DNA of 64,000 nt from Akkermansiaceae bacterium. GTDB taxonomy: Bacteria > Verrucomicrobiota > Verrucomicrobiia > Verrucomicrobiales > Akkermansiaceae. This document shows, piece by piece, positions 34,364-43,555 of this stretch. The stretch's first letter is position 1; each line of letters opens with the position of its first letter. The notes under the pieces are model-generated. The model was not told the DNA's origin. It did not search any database and worked only from the letters and a program-made list of their open reading frames with translations. The stretch is taken from contig JAHCBC010000002.1 of assembly GCA_019634595.1 (NCBI GenBank), forward strand, positions 930,001 through 994,000. The letters are read 5' to 3'. Both the position numbers and the translations under genes were made by a program.

Positions 34364-37300
34364 ATGGTTTCCTTATTGGGGAGGATGGGTTCCAGCGGTG
34401 TGATGATGCTCTTGCTGCTGCCGGGATACTTTGGGCTGACGCCCCTCGCGGCGGCGGATGACCACACCACCCATACCCAGACGGTGAAGAGTCCGCGCGC
34501 GCAGCTTCAGGATGGTTTCGGCTATGCCCTGGCCATCTCCGGAGACACGGCGATCATCGGCGCCGCAGGAGACGATGAAGATGCTTACGGCGCGGGGGCC
34601 GCGTATGTTTATGTGAGGAAACCGGGTGGCTGGGAGCTACAGGCGAGGATCAGGAAACCCGGCATCCCGGAACACCAGGATCTCTTCGGCGGTGGCGTGG
34701 CCATCGATGGGGATACCATGGTGATCGGCGCTCCCCACGCTACGATTTTCGCCGAGGAAAGCAGGAGGAAGTCAGGTGCGGCGTATGTCTATGTGAGGAC
34801 CGGCACCGTCTGGAACCTGCAGGGGGTCCTCGCCCCATCGAACACCCGTTTCCCCCCCAGCTTCGGTTCGCAGGTGGTGATCGAGGGAAACACCATCGTG
34901 GTGGGCGCCCCGAGGGACACCGGCGGCCGCAATGATGCCAATGGCGAGGTGGTGGATGAACCATGGGATCCGGAGGATCTGGCTCCTGACAGCGGAGCTG
35001 CCTACGTTTTCGTCCGCAACGGGACAACCTGGACACAGACCGCCTACCTGAAGGCTCCGGATGTCGTGTATGAACTCCAGGACTCCGGACGGCTGAACCG
35101 CCGGGCTGATGAGTTCGGCTCCGCGCTGGCCATCGAGGGAGGCACCATCGCGATCGGCGCCAGTGGCGTGAACCGCCATGTCAGGATCGAGGACAAGATC
35201 CAGATCTCCGCGAAGTCCTACGAGGCGGGTGCCGTGTATATCTTCAACAAACAGGGGGCGAAGTGGAAGATGTCCACGAAGCTGATGAGCCCGGACGCAC
35301 AGGTGACCGACCGTGAATTCTTCGGCCAATCCGTCGCGCTGTCGGGAGGGACGCTGGCGGTCGGCGCGCCCCTCGCATCCACAGGCGTTTTCCAATCCGG
35401 AGCGGTCTACGTCTATCGCGGCGGCGGATCGAACTGGTCGATGATGAAACGCCTGCAGGCGGATAATGCGGATCCGCAGGACCAGTTCGGTCACAGGGTG
35501 GCCATCGGCGGACGGACCATCTGGGTGGGGGCGATCAATGAATCCGGCTCCGACTACGGCATCAACGGTGATGGCAGCCTCAACGACGATATCGTGAGCG
35601 GTGCGGTCTACGCCTTTGAAGGAGAAGGCGGCTCCTGGACGCAGAAGGCCTACATCAAGCCGGTGCGCGACCTCGGCACCGTCAACATCGGCAACTCGAT
35701 CACCGTGGACGGCAAGGACACGTTGATAGGCCACAGCGCCTCAAAGGAAGTGTTTTTCTACAACTCCGAACCTCCGAAGCCGGTCATCTTCATCCACGGC
35801 GTGGCAGGCAGCGTGCTGCGCAGCGGAGGGAACGAAATCTGGCCTACGGTGGTCCCCACGAATGTCGCCGCGCTGAACCTGAACACCGGTCCCACCGATG
35901 TGGAGGCGGTCGATGTCGTCCGGGAATATGACGTTGGTGGCGCGGGGCTGAAGATCGAGCAGTTCTACGGTCCGTTCATCCGCTACATGGAGAAAAAGAT
36001 CGGCCACCGGGAGTTCCCGCTGGAGGGGCAGCGCAGCCGCCTGACCTCCGACTACATGGCGACTACCTCGTTCGAACGGAAGCCGACGTTTTTTGTGTTC
36101 CCCTATGATTGGCGGAAGCCGAATGCCAGCCATATGGCCACGCTGCGGCAGTACATCCAGAACATCCGCCAACTGCACGGCGGGGCGAAGGTCAGCCTGG
36201 TGGTCCACAGCATGGGCGGGCTGGTGATGCGGCGGTACCTGCTGGAGTATGGCACGGAGGACATCGACAAGGTGGTCACCGTCGGCAGCCCCATCCTCGG
36301 TGCGCCGGAGGTGTCCCACCGGATGATCACGGGAAATTTCTTCGGCGTGGCACCGGTGGACTTCATCAACAACCGGGTGATGAAGGACGCCATCGCGACG
36401 ATGACCGCGGTCCATGAGCTGCTGCCCTCCCCGCTCTACCACCAGCACTGGGGTTTCCCGCTATTCCAGGAAAAGAACGTGGACTTCAACAACAACGGGC
36501 TGTCGGACGAGGGCTATGACACCAGCCAGTTCCGCTCCATGGTGGACAATGAGGCCCCTTTCGCCACGCCCTCCATCAGCAACATCCAGTTCCACTCCTT
36601 CATGAACGGACGCCAGGGCGACTGGTCGGCGGATGACGGATCGGTGAAGTTCCTCCACATCGTCGGCAAGCAGGCGGTGGACCAGACGACGGTGTGCGTG
36701 GAGGTGGAGACGCGGTCCATCCTCACCGCACTGGACACACTGGTCACCCCCCACCCGACCCTCCGCTTCAACAAGGTCCATGGCGAAGGGGACGGCACGG
36801 TGCCCATCCTGAGTTCCCGCCGCCTGCCCCAATACCTCCCCCCCGGCGCGCTGATGCGCGAGATTTCCGAACCGACGCCCGGTGTCGGCTCCGGTGACCA
36901 ACCGCCCGGAACGTCCGCGGAACACACCGGCCTGATGGCCAACGGACAGGTGCTGACGATGATCGCCGGGTTCCTGGAAACCGGCACGCTGGACGACGCG
37001 CCCTCACCGGCACCCGCGCCGACGCCGCCAGCGAAGAAGAACGCCCCGCGCAATACGCCACCTCCCACGCTGGCGGAGGCACTGGACAACACCGCCCTGC
37101 CGTGGGACCCCGGGTTCGAGTTCCCATGGACCGGACAGACCGCCGTCACCCATGACGGGGTGGATGCCGCCAGCAGCGCACCTGGCATCGGCAACAGCCA
37201 GGAAAGCGTGCTCTCCACCTCGGTCGAAGGCCCCGGCATCTTCTCCCTCTGGGTGAAGGTCCGCTCCAGCTTCGGTGGGGATGTCTTCCAGGTGAGGCTC

Positions 37301-38692
37301 AACAACGAGGACATGGAGGGGGGCGCCGTTTTCGGAGATGCGGACTGGCAGAAGATTGAGTTCGGGATACCGGAAGGCTCGCACAACCTCGCGCTCGTCC
37401 ATATCAACCATGCCGAACCGTCGGGGGAGCAAGGCGTCTGGCTGGACGAGGTAACCTACGTCCGAACCGTACCGTCGATGCAGGTCACGGAGGCCGATGG
37501 CAACCCGCTGAACCATGACGACTCCACCATCCGCTTCGGCCGTGTGGCTCCCGGTGGATCCGCGCAGGTCACGCTGCAGGTCACCAACGGAGGGAACGTC
37601 CCGCTGGAAGATCTGGCCGTCACCCTGCAGGGGGAGGATGCCGCCCGCTTTTCCGCTGGCGCCCTGCCGGCCATCCTCGCTCCCGGTGCATCCGCCGCAC
37701 TCACGGTCACCTACACCGCGCCCGCAGGTAGGACAGTCACACAGAACGCGTCACTCCTTTTCACCAGCAATGATCCCACCCGTCCTGAAATCGAGATCGG
37801 GCTGACAGGCTCCACTCCCCTCGGCCGCAGGAAGATCAACATTCTCGGCTCCGGGTTTGTGGATATCCTCGACGGCAACGGGATCGCAAACACCCGCGTC
37901 AGCGACATCGCCGCCGCGAAGGTCCCCGGAGTGGATGTGACCTACGGTGGCGAGGAACGCTGGGTCACCATCGAGACCGACAGCGGAAAGGACCTGGTCC
38001 TGTCCGACGATGCCACTGATGGCACCGTCGATATCGAGATCATCGAAACGGATGCCACAGGGACCCCCATCGCGTTCTGGCGTTACCGCGCCAATCCGGA
38101 CGGCGGCGCATGGAGGCTGGCGGTTCCCGCATCACTTTCGCCCGCACTGGATGTCGATCAGAATGGGGACGATGCCTTCGCCCCCGGCGAGCGCGTCGCC
38201 CCCGTCCGCACGGACAGCGGCCCGGGCATCGACCTGACGCCACCGGAGGTCACCCTGCAGCTCTCCCGCTCCGGGGAGAACATCACGCTCCAGCTTTCCG
38301 GCAGCGATGACGCCGGCGGCATCGTCCTCCGCTACAGCATCGACGGAGGCGCGTTGCAGACCTTCACCGGTCCGCTCTCATTCCCCGCGGGCACGGCGGC
38401 CAGCGTCCGCGTCTTCGCGGAAGACACCGCGGGAAATCTCTCCGGCGTCATCGATACCGCCATCCAGCCACCGCTGGCCATCTCAAAGGACCAGCCCGGT
38501 TCGCTCAAGCTCCGCTGGCCGGTCGCCGATGGGTATTTCCTCCAGGAAAGCACCGACCTCACCAGCACGTCGTGGACGCGTTCGGATCTGAAAGCCATTC
38601 GTGATGGGGGGAGTTCCGTCGCTTCCATCCCGCTTGGATCGGATGCGCCGCGGAAGTTCTACCGGCTGATCGCGAGTCGGGTGAGGCGGTGA
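34364..38692 (+). CDS. Giant secreted FG-GAP propeller / alpha-beta-hydrolase (LCAT/PGAP1-like) protein
   Basis: About 1442 residues from the ATG at 34364 (34385 is an alternative); the frame upstream of that overlaps the FruA fragment. A signal peptide is followed by a run of FG-GAP repeats (DGFGYALAISGDTAIIGA, DEFGSALAIEGGTIAIGA, repeated to about residue 440). An alpha/beta-hydrolase follows, with VIFIHGVAGS near 475 and the nucleophile elbow VVHSMGGLV near 613. After a Pro-rich linker there is a hydin/SPD-2-like beta domain (about 1040-1150) and Ca-binding-like Asp stretches. The C-terminus (FLQESTDL...FYRLIA) is the verrucomicrobial surface-protein tail. Probably a secreted lipase or acyltransferase with an integrin-like propeller; the substrate is unknown. 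Confidence 0.85.
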   Translation: MVSLLGRMGSSGVMMLLLLPGYFGLTPLAAADDHTTHTQTVKSPRAQLQDGFGYALAISGDTAIIGAAGDDEDAYGAGAAYVYVRKPGGWELQARIRKPGIPEHQDLFGGGVAIDGDTMVIGAPHATIFAEESRRKSGAAYVYVRTGTVWNLQGVLAPSNTRFPPSFGSQVVIEGNTIVVGAPRDTGGRNDANGEVVDEPWDPEDLAPDSGAAYVFVRNGTTWTQTAYLKAPDVVYELQDSGRLNRRADEFGSALAIEGGTIAIGASGVNRHVRIEDKIQISAKSYEAGAVYIFNKQGAKWKMSTKLMSPDAQVTDREFFGQSVALSGGTLAVGAPLASTGVFQSGAVYVYRGGGSNWSMMKRLQADNADPQDQFGHRVAIGGRTIWVGAINESGSDYGINGDGSLNDDIVSGAVYAFEGEGGSWTQKAYIKPVRDLGTVNIGNSITVDGKDTLIGHSASKEVFFYNSEPPKPVIFIHGVAGSVLRSGGNEIWPTVVPTNVAALNLNTGPTDVEAVDVVREYDVGGAGLKIEQFYGPFIRYMEKKIGHREFPLEGQRSRLTSDYMATTSFERKPTFFVFPYDWRKPNASHMATLRQYIQNIRQLHGGAKVSLVVHSMGGLVMRRYLLEYGTEDIDKVVTVGSPILGAPEVSHRMITGNFFGVAPVDFINNRVMKDAIATMTAVHELLPSPLYHQHWGFPLFQEKNVDFNNNGLSDEGYDTSQFRSMVDNEAPFATPSISNIQFHSFMNGRQGDWSADDGSVKFLHIVGKQAVDQTTVCVEVETRSILTALDTLVTPHPTLRFNKVHGEGDGTVPILSSRRLPQYLPPGALMREISEPTPGVGSGDQPPGTSAEHTGLMANGQVLTMIAGFLETGTLDDAPSPAPAPTPPAKKNAPRNTPPPTLAEALDNTALPWDPGFEFPWTGQTAVTHDGVDAASSAPGIGNSQESVLSTSVEGPGIFSLWVKVRSSFGGDVFQVRLNNEDMEGGAVFGDADWQKIEFGIPEGSHNLALVHINHAEPSGEQGVWLDEVTYVRTVPSMQVTEADGNPLNHDDSTIRFGRVAPGGSAQVTLQVTNGGNVPLEDLAVTLQGEDAARFSAGALPAILAPGASAALTVTYTAPAGRTVTQNASLLFTSNDPTRPEIEIGLTGSTPLGRRKINILGSGFVDILDGNGIANTRVSDIAAAKVPGVDVTYGGEERWVTIETDSGKDLVLSDDATDGTVDIEIIETDATGTPIAFWRYRANPDGGAWRLAVPASLSPALDVDQNGDDAFAPGERVAPVRTDSGPGIDLTPPEVTLQLSRSGENITLQLSGSDDAGGIVLRYSIDGGALQTFTGPLSFPAGTAASVRVFAEDTAGNLSGVIDTAIQPPLAISKDQPGSLKLRWPVADGYFLQESTDLTSTSWTRSDLKAIRDGGSSVASIPLGSDAPRKFYRLIASRVRR

Positions 38693-39586
38693 CGAGTCTT
38701 GCATAGCGGGACGGCTGCGCCGTTCCGGCTGGGCGCGTATGATGCGAAGACCCGGAAGGTTTCCGAGCTCCAGCCGACCGTGCCCGAAACGGAGATTGTC
38801 AGCGGTATCGCACCGGAAAGCGCTTTCGTCGCACCGCTCATCCGGACTTGGGTTGATGGAGTAGGCAACGCGATCGTGGTGACGGATGAGGGCAGCCCCA
38901 TTCCGGAAATCCAACCGCGAATGGACGCGAATGGAAGGTGGATCGATGCCGAATTTCGAAGTGGAGCGGCGATTTTCCGAATGGAGAGCATGGCCCCCAG
39001 CCCTGGTTCAGGGTGAATTCGCGTCCATTGGTGTTCACTCGCGGTTCGGATTTTCTGAAACAAGCCGACAAACATCCTGACCATTCCGAAATGAGGTGGC
39101 CCTGGAAGAGTAGTTACTAGTAGGCTAGTAATTGGGGCTGGAACGGCGACATTTGCGTGCCAGCTCCAGCAAGGACCAGGCTGACAACCAGCCGTCCTCA
39201 TCTGGCTCGTAATCATCCCACGGTCCGGGATCTTCGATCGCGGTGTGAGGAGTGAAATTATCCGAAGGTTGCGATGAAGGGCACCGGATCTGTTCGAAGA
39301 GTTGGTTATTTTTGGTCTGATGGATGCAGGCTCCAACGTCACCAGGTGCCCCCTCGGACTCTGCTGAGTCAGTTGCAGATTTCAGGCCGGTCGGAGTGGT
39401 GTTCGGCTGCAATGGTAGGCGATGCGGCGATTCCTCGATGGGACTCCCGATTGTGTCTTTGCTGGGGACGGTTCCCGTGGCGTCAATGCCGGGATTCCCG
39501 CGCATGCTTTAATGAACTTCGTCGCACCGAAGGCCATGTTGGTGCTGCTGGAAACGATGTGCATCTAACGCACTAAAAATCAGCGA
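38693..39586. other. Intergenic stretch with fragments and a palindromic element
   Basis: Almost 900 bp without a well-supported gene. A plus-strand frame (38699-39016) contains a protein-like run (LGAYDAKTRKVSELQPTVPE, IRTWVDGVGNAIVVTDEG) that breaks off in a palindromic repeat at 38911-39045, and may be the remnant of an interrupted gene. A minus-strand frame (39125-39505) ends in an acidic protein-like tail (EDPGPWDDYEPDEDGW) but has no family match. A small perfect palindrome GTTACTAG-TAGG-CTAGTAAT lies at 39113-39132. Confidence 0.45.
38911..39045. repeat. Long palindromic element, diverged copy
   Basis: The left arm (from 38911, AACCGCGAATGGACGCGAATGG) and the right arm (39014-39045, whose reverse complement starts AACCGCGAGTGAACACC) form an imperfect inverted repeat around about 75 nt. 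The arms are clearly related to those of the better conserved copy at 41064-41154. Such mobile-looking palindromes resemble REP/MITE elements. Confidence 0.7.
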
Positions 39587-39661
39587 TGGAGGCGGAGGAG
39601 GGAATCGAACCCTCGAATGACGGTTTTGCAAACCATTGCCTTACCACTTGGCTACTCCGCC
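39587..39661 (-). tRNA. tRNA-Cys (GCA)
   Basis: Read on the minus strand the gene begins GGCGGAGTAGCCAAGTGG and ends CTCCGCC-U-CCA. The acceptor stem GGCGGAG/CTCCGCC is perfect, the T arm has GGTTCGATTCC, and the anticodon loop TTTGCAAA places GCA at 34-36, specifying cysteine. The discriminator U73, an identity element for tRNA-Cys, and an encoded CCA are present. It lies between bioA and the intergenic stretch. Confidence 0.95.
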
Positions 39662-39710
39662 ATCGCTGTGTAACGCGGGGCCGAGTGATTACGCCCCGGG
39701 GCGGGGGTTG

Positions 39711-41003
39711 TCAATGCCCGGATTTACCCCAGAGGGATGAAATCGCGGCGTCAAGGGCGGAGATGGCGATATTCAGGCCCTCCTGGGTGATGCTGAGGGG
39801 GGGCATGAGGACGATAGTGTCGAGGATCGGGCGGGTGAGCAGACCGTGTTTCGCTGCTTCCCGGCAGACCGCTTCGCCGATTCTGGACGCCCGGGGGAAG
39901 CGTTGGCCGTCCGGCTGGCGCAGCTCGATTCCCGCGACAAATCCGCATTGCCGGACGTCGTGGATGACCGGGTGCCGGGACTTCATTTCCGCGAGCCGTT
40001 CCGCCAGGTGCCGGATCTTCGGTTGCAGGTTCTCCAGAGTGTTCTCCCGTGCGAACAGTTCCAGCGATGCCAGCGCGGCGGCGCAGCCAAGCGGATTCGC
40101 GGTGTAACTGTGGCCATAGTAGAACGCCTTTTCCGCGTCACCCAGGAAAGTGGAGTGGATTTCTTCCGTGGTGAGGGTGGCGGCCAGCGGCAGGTAGCCG
40201 CCCGTCAGGCCCTTGGCGAGGCAGAGGAAATCCGGAATGACTTCCTCATGCTGGCAGGCGAACATGCGGCCCGTGCGGCCGAAGCCGGTCATCACCTCAT
40301 CCAGGATGAGATGCACGCCATTGGCGGAGCACCATTCCCGCAGCGTGCGGAGCATGCCCGGCGGCCATGGGCGCATCTCGTTCACGCCCTGGATCAGCGG
40401 CTCGATGATCACCGCCGCGATGTTCCCGGCGTCCACCGACGCGAGGTCGTTCACTGATGAAAGATGGACGGCGGGAAAGCCATGGGTCCGCGTCTGGAAC
40501 CGTGCCACCCCACCGAGCGAGGAGGCCCCCAAGGTGTCCCCGTGATAGGCATCGTGGAAGGCGATGAAATGCGTCCGCTCCGGCGCGCCGGACTGGCGGT
40601 GCGACTGGAGGGACATCTTCAAGGCGCACTCGATGGCGGTCGATCCGTCGTCGGAGAAAAAGACCCGCTCCAGCGAACCGGCGGGAAAAAGCCCGGCCAG
40701 CTTTTCCGCCAGTTCCGCCGCCAGCGGATGGGTGAAACCGAGGAACGAAGAGTGTGAAATTTTCCCAAGTTGAGTGGAAATGGCGGCATTCAGCGTCGGG
40801 TGGTTGTGGCCGTGGATGTTCGTCCAGATCGACGAATTCCCGTCGATGTAGCGCCTGCCTTCGGAATCATGGAGCCACACGCCCTCCCCGTGGGTGATGA
40901 CCACCGGCTCGCTCTCCGGCGCGCACCACTCGGCCTGCCGGGTGAACGGGTGCCAGCAGTGCGTCTTGTCGAGATGGAGCCAGCGGGCGGTGTCGTCGCG
41001 CAT
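39711..41003 (-). CDS. bioA: Adenosylmethionine-8-amino-7-oxononanoate aminotransferase
   Basis: This 430-residue class III PLP aminotransferase of biotin synthesis moves the amino group of S-adenosylmethionine to KAPA, giving DAPA. Identity is supported by the BioA-specific N-terminus (DKTHCWHPFTRQ), FFSDDGSTAIECALKM, AFHDAYHGDTLGA, the PLP Asp in LILDEVMTGFGRTG, and the Schiff-base Lys in CLAKGLTGGYLP. Length is normal. No other bio gene is adjacent, although accB-accC, the main biotin user, lies about 20 kb away. The tRNA-Cys gene follows on the same strand. Confidence 0.95.
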   Translation of the reverse strand: MRDDTARWLHLDKTHCWHPFTRQAEWCAPESEPVVITHGEGVWLHDSEGRRYIDGNSSIWTNIHGHNHPTLNAAISTQLGKISHSSFLGFTHPLAAELAEKLAGLFPAGSLERVFFSDDGSTAIECALKMSLQSHRQSGAPERTHFIAFHDAYHGDTLGASSLGGVARFQTRTHGFPAVHLSSVNDLASVDAGNIAAVIIEPLIQGVNEMRPWPPGMLRTLREWCSANGVHLILDEVMTGFGRTGRMFACQHEEVIPDFLCLAKGLTGGYLPLAATLTTEEIHSTFLGDAEKAFYYGHSYTANPLGCAAALASLELFARENTLENLQPKIRHLAERLAEMKSRHPVIHDVRQCGFVAGIELRQPDGQRFPRASRIGEAVCREAAKHGLLTRPILDTIVLMPPLSITQEGLNIAISALDAAISSLWGKSGH

Positions 41004-41063
41004 GAGGGGAGTGAAGAGGGAAGAATGGGAATTGGGAAGTTCGGTCCTGTGAAGGGGTTTTCC

Positions 41064-41154
41064 AACCGCGAATGGATGCCAATGAACGCGAATCAGGTGG
41101 AGTAATCCCGATCCATTTCTTGAAATTCGCGTTCATTGGCGTCCATTCGCGGTT
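41064..41154. repeat. 30-bp-arm palindromic element, well-conserved copy
   Basis: The arms 41064-41093 and 41125-41154 are inverted copies that match at 29 of 30 positions (AACCGCGAATGGATGCCAAT... against ...GGACGCCAAT...), with a 31-nt loop. Related to the copy at 38911-39045 about 2 kb away. It sits in the bioA/prfC divergent gap and could fold as a long hairpin in either transcript. Confidence 0.85.
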
Positions 41155-41223
41155 TTTCGTTCCTTGCCCCGGCGTTGACGGGGCGCGGCGGGGGGGGTAT
41201 GCGTGCGGGCCGCTTTTCCGCCG

Positions 41224-42867
41224 ATGTCCATCTCCGCCTACGCCACTCCTTCTCCCCCGCTCGAGCGGGAGGTGAAACGCCGCCGTTCCTTTGCGATCAT
41301 CTCGCACCCGGACGCGGGCAAGACCACGCTCACGGAAAAGTTCCTCCTCTACGGCGGCGCCCTCAATCTGGCTGGCTCCGTCACGGCGCGGAAAAACCAG
41401 CGCGCCACCACCTCCGACTGGATGGAACTGGAAAAGCAGCGGGGCATCTCCGTTTCCTCCACCGTCCTCCAGTTCGAGTACAAGGACTGCGTGGTGAACA
41501 TCCTGGACACACCCGGTCACAAGGACTTCTCGGAGGACACCTACCGGGTGCTCACTGCGGTGGATGCCGCCGTGATGGTGGTGGATGCCGGCAAGGGCAT
41601 CGAAAGCCAGACGCGCAAGCTGTTCGAGGTCTGCCGCCGCCGTGGCGTGCCGATCTTCACCTTCATGAACAAGCTGGACCGCCCGGCCCGGCCATCGCTC
41701 GACCTGCTGGACGAGCTGGAGAGCGTGCTGGGGATCGCCGCCTATCCCCTGAACTGGCCGCTGGGTGACGGTCCCCGTTTCAAGGGCGTCTATGACCGCG
41801 AGCACAAGCAGGTCCACCTGTTCGAGCGGACCGTCCACGGTGCCTACCGCGCTCCGGTGAGCGTGAAGGGCATCGAGGACGAGAGCGTGAAGAACGCCAT
41901 GGACGAGAAGACCTACCAACAGGTCTGCGACGAGCTGGAGCTGCTGGAAGGCGCCGGTGCGGATTTCGACATCTCCGCCGTGCTGGCCGGGGAACTCACG
42001 CCCGTCTTCTTCGGTTCCGCCGCCAACAACTTCGGTGTCCAGCTCCTGCTCGACCGCTTCCTGGAGCTTTCCCCGCCGCCGCTGGTGAAGGAAACCGAGA
42101 ACGGCCCGATCAACCCCGCCTCGGAAAAGTTCTCCGCCTTCGTCTTCAAGATCCAGGCGAACATGAACCCGAAGCACCGCGACCGTGTGGCCTTCATCCG
42201 CATCGTCTCCGGAAAGTTCGAGCGCGACATGAATGTGCTCAACACCCGCAGCGGGGAAAAGATGCGCCTTTCCAACTCCCAGCGCCTCTTCGCCCGCGAC
42301 CGGGAGACGGTGGACGACGCTTTCGCCGGGGACGTCGTCGGCCTGGTGGGCAACCATGACCTGCTCATCGGTGACACGCTTGCGGAAAGCAAACAGGTCG
42401 TCTTTGACGAGATCCCGCGTTTCGCCCCGGAGTGCTTCTCCTGGCTGCACAACAAGAGCACCGCGAAGTACAAACGTTTCCGGGATGGCTTGGCCCAGCT
42501 TCTCAAGGAAGGCGTCGCCAGCGAGTTCACCCTGCTGGAGCAGACCGGCTCCCAGATCCCGCTGCTGGGTGCCGTGGGTCCGCTGCAGTTCGAGGTGCTC
42601 CAACACCGCCTGGAGGGCGAATACGCCGCCGAAACCCGGCTGGAACAGGCGGACTGGTCCATCGCCCGCTGGCTGAAGCCGAAGGAAGGCGACCCGCTCG
42701 CCCCGGAAGCACGGCCGTCGCTGTCGCTCGGCACCACACTGGCCCGGGATTCCAACGGCTGGCTCGTCGCCTTGCTCCCCAGCGAGTGGGCGTTCAAGAC
42801 CTTCGCCGACAAGAACGAGGACTGGATCATCTCGGAGCAGCCGTTCCCGCCATTGGCCGCCGTTTGA
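41224..42867 (+). CDS. prfC: Peptide chain release factor 3
   Basis: This 547-residue translational GTPase removes RF1/RF2 from the ribosome after termination. G1 is HPDAGKTTLTEKF near residue 29, G2/switch I includes GISVSSTVLQF, G3 is DTPGHKDFSEDTYR, and G4 is NKLDR. After the G domain come the RF3-specific domains (PVFFGSAANNFGVQLLLD and the C-terminal VGPLQFEVLQHRLEGEY). The start at 41224 gives MSISAYATP; a frame start at 41203 has no support. Divergent from bioA across the palindromic element. Confidence 0.95.
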   Translation: MSISAYATPSPPLEREVKRRRSFAIISHPDAGKTTLTEKFLLYGGALNLAGSVTARKNQRATTSDWMELEKQRGISVSSTVLQFEYKDCVVNILDTPGHKDFSEDTYRVLTAVDAAVMVVDAGKGIESQTRKLFEVCRRRGVPIFTFMNKLDRPARPSLDLLDELESVLGIAAYPLNWPLGDGPRFKGVYDREHKQVHLFERTVHGAYRAPVSVKGIEDESVKNAMDEKTYQQVCDELELLEGAGADFDISAVLAGELTPVFFGSAANNFGVQLLLDRFLELSPPPLVKETENGPINPASEKFSAFVFKIQANMNPKHRDRVAFIRIVSGKFERDMNVLNTRSGEKMRLSNSQRLFARDRETVDDAFAGDVVGLVGNHDLLIGDTLAESKQVVFDEIPRFAPECFSWLHNKSTAKYKRFRDGLAQLLKEGVASEFTLLEQTGSQIPLLGAVGPLQFEVLQHRLEGEYAAETRLEQADWSIARWLKPKEGDPLAPEARPSLSLGTTLARDSNGWLVALLPSEWAFKTFADKNEDWIISEQPFPPLAAV

Positions 42868-42947
42868 GGCAAAGTGGTCGATAATCCGCTGCGGCGGCAG
42901 CCGCATCATCCGTTGTCATCGGGCGGAACTGATGCATCATTCCGCCG

Positions 42948-43472
42948 GTGGAAGGAAAGGACCAAGCGGACTCCGGAGATGCCGCCCGAAAACCGGGCTG
43001 GTGGAGGCGCTGGGTGGTGGATCCCGTGGTCGGCCAGCTCAAGCAGGGCATCTCTCCCGACAAGCTCGGCTGGACCATCGGCGCGGGCGTCACTCTCGGC
43101 GTTTTTCCCGTCCTCGGCACCCGCGCCTGGCTCTGCCTGCTGGCCGGGTGGTGGTTCAAGCTGAACCAACCCGTGCTGCATTCCTTCAAGAGCCTCGTCT
43201 ATCCGCTGCATGTCGCCCTGATCATCCCGTTCATCCACCTCGGGCAGTGGCTGTATGGAAAGGAAGCGCTGCGTCTTTCGTTCGGGTTCCTGCGCACCCG
43301 GTTTGCGGCGGACCCGTGGGCCTTCTGGCAGGAGTTCGGCTGGATCATCCTCCGCGCTGCCAGCGCCTGGGTGTTGGTCGCGCCTTTCGTCCTCGTGGCG
43401 GTGAAGTTCGCTGTCACCCCCATCCTGCGGCGGGTAGGGCTGAAGGAAAAGCCGGGCCGGACAGCGCCTTGA
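42948..43472 (+). CDS. DUF2062 membrane protein
   Basis: This 174-residue protein has the DUF2062 pattern: an amphipathic basic start (GWWRRWVVDPVVGQLKQGIS), then a helix with TIGAGVTLGVFPVLGTRAW and further membrane segments (LVYPLHVALIIPFIHLGQW; WVLVAPFVLVAVKFAVTP). The family is widespread, and its function in the inner membrane is unknown; in some genomes it is fused to glycosyltransferases. It follows prfC by 80 bp on the same strand. Confidence 0.85.
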   Translation: MEGKDQADSGDAARKPGWWRRWVVDPVVGQLKQGISPDKLGWTIGAGVTLGVFPVLGTRAWLCLLAGWWFKLNQPVLHSFKSLVYPLHVALIIPFIHLGQWLYGKEALRLSFGFLRTRFAADPWAFWQEFGWIILRAASAWVLVAPFVLVAVKFAVTPILRRVGLKEKPGRTAP

Positions 43473-43555
43473 GCGGATGAGAAACCGGTATGTGAAATTC
43501 CCATGAAACGCCAAAGATTGCTGTTCGGCTGCGGAGTCTTCGTTAGGGTGGCAGG

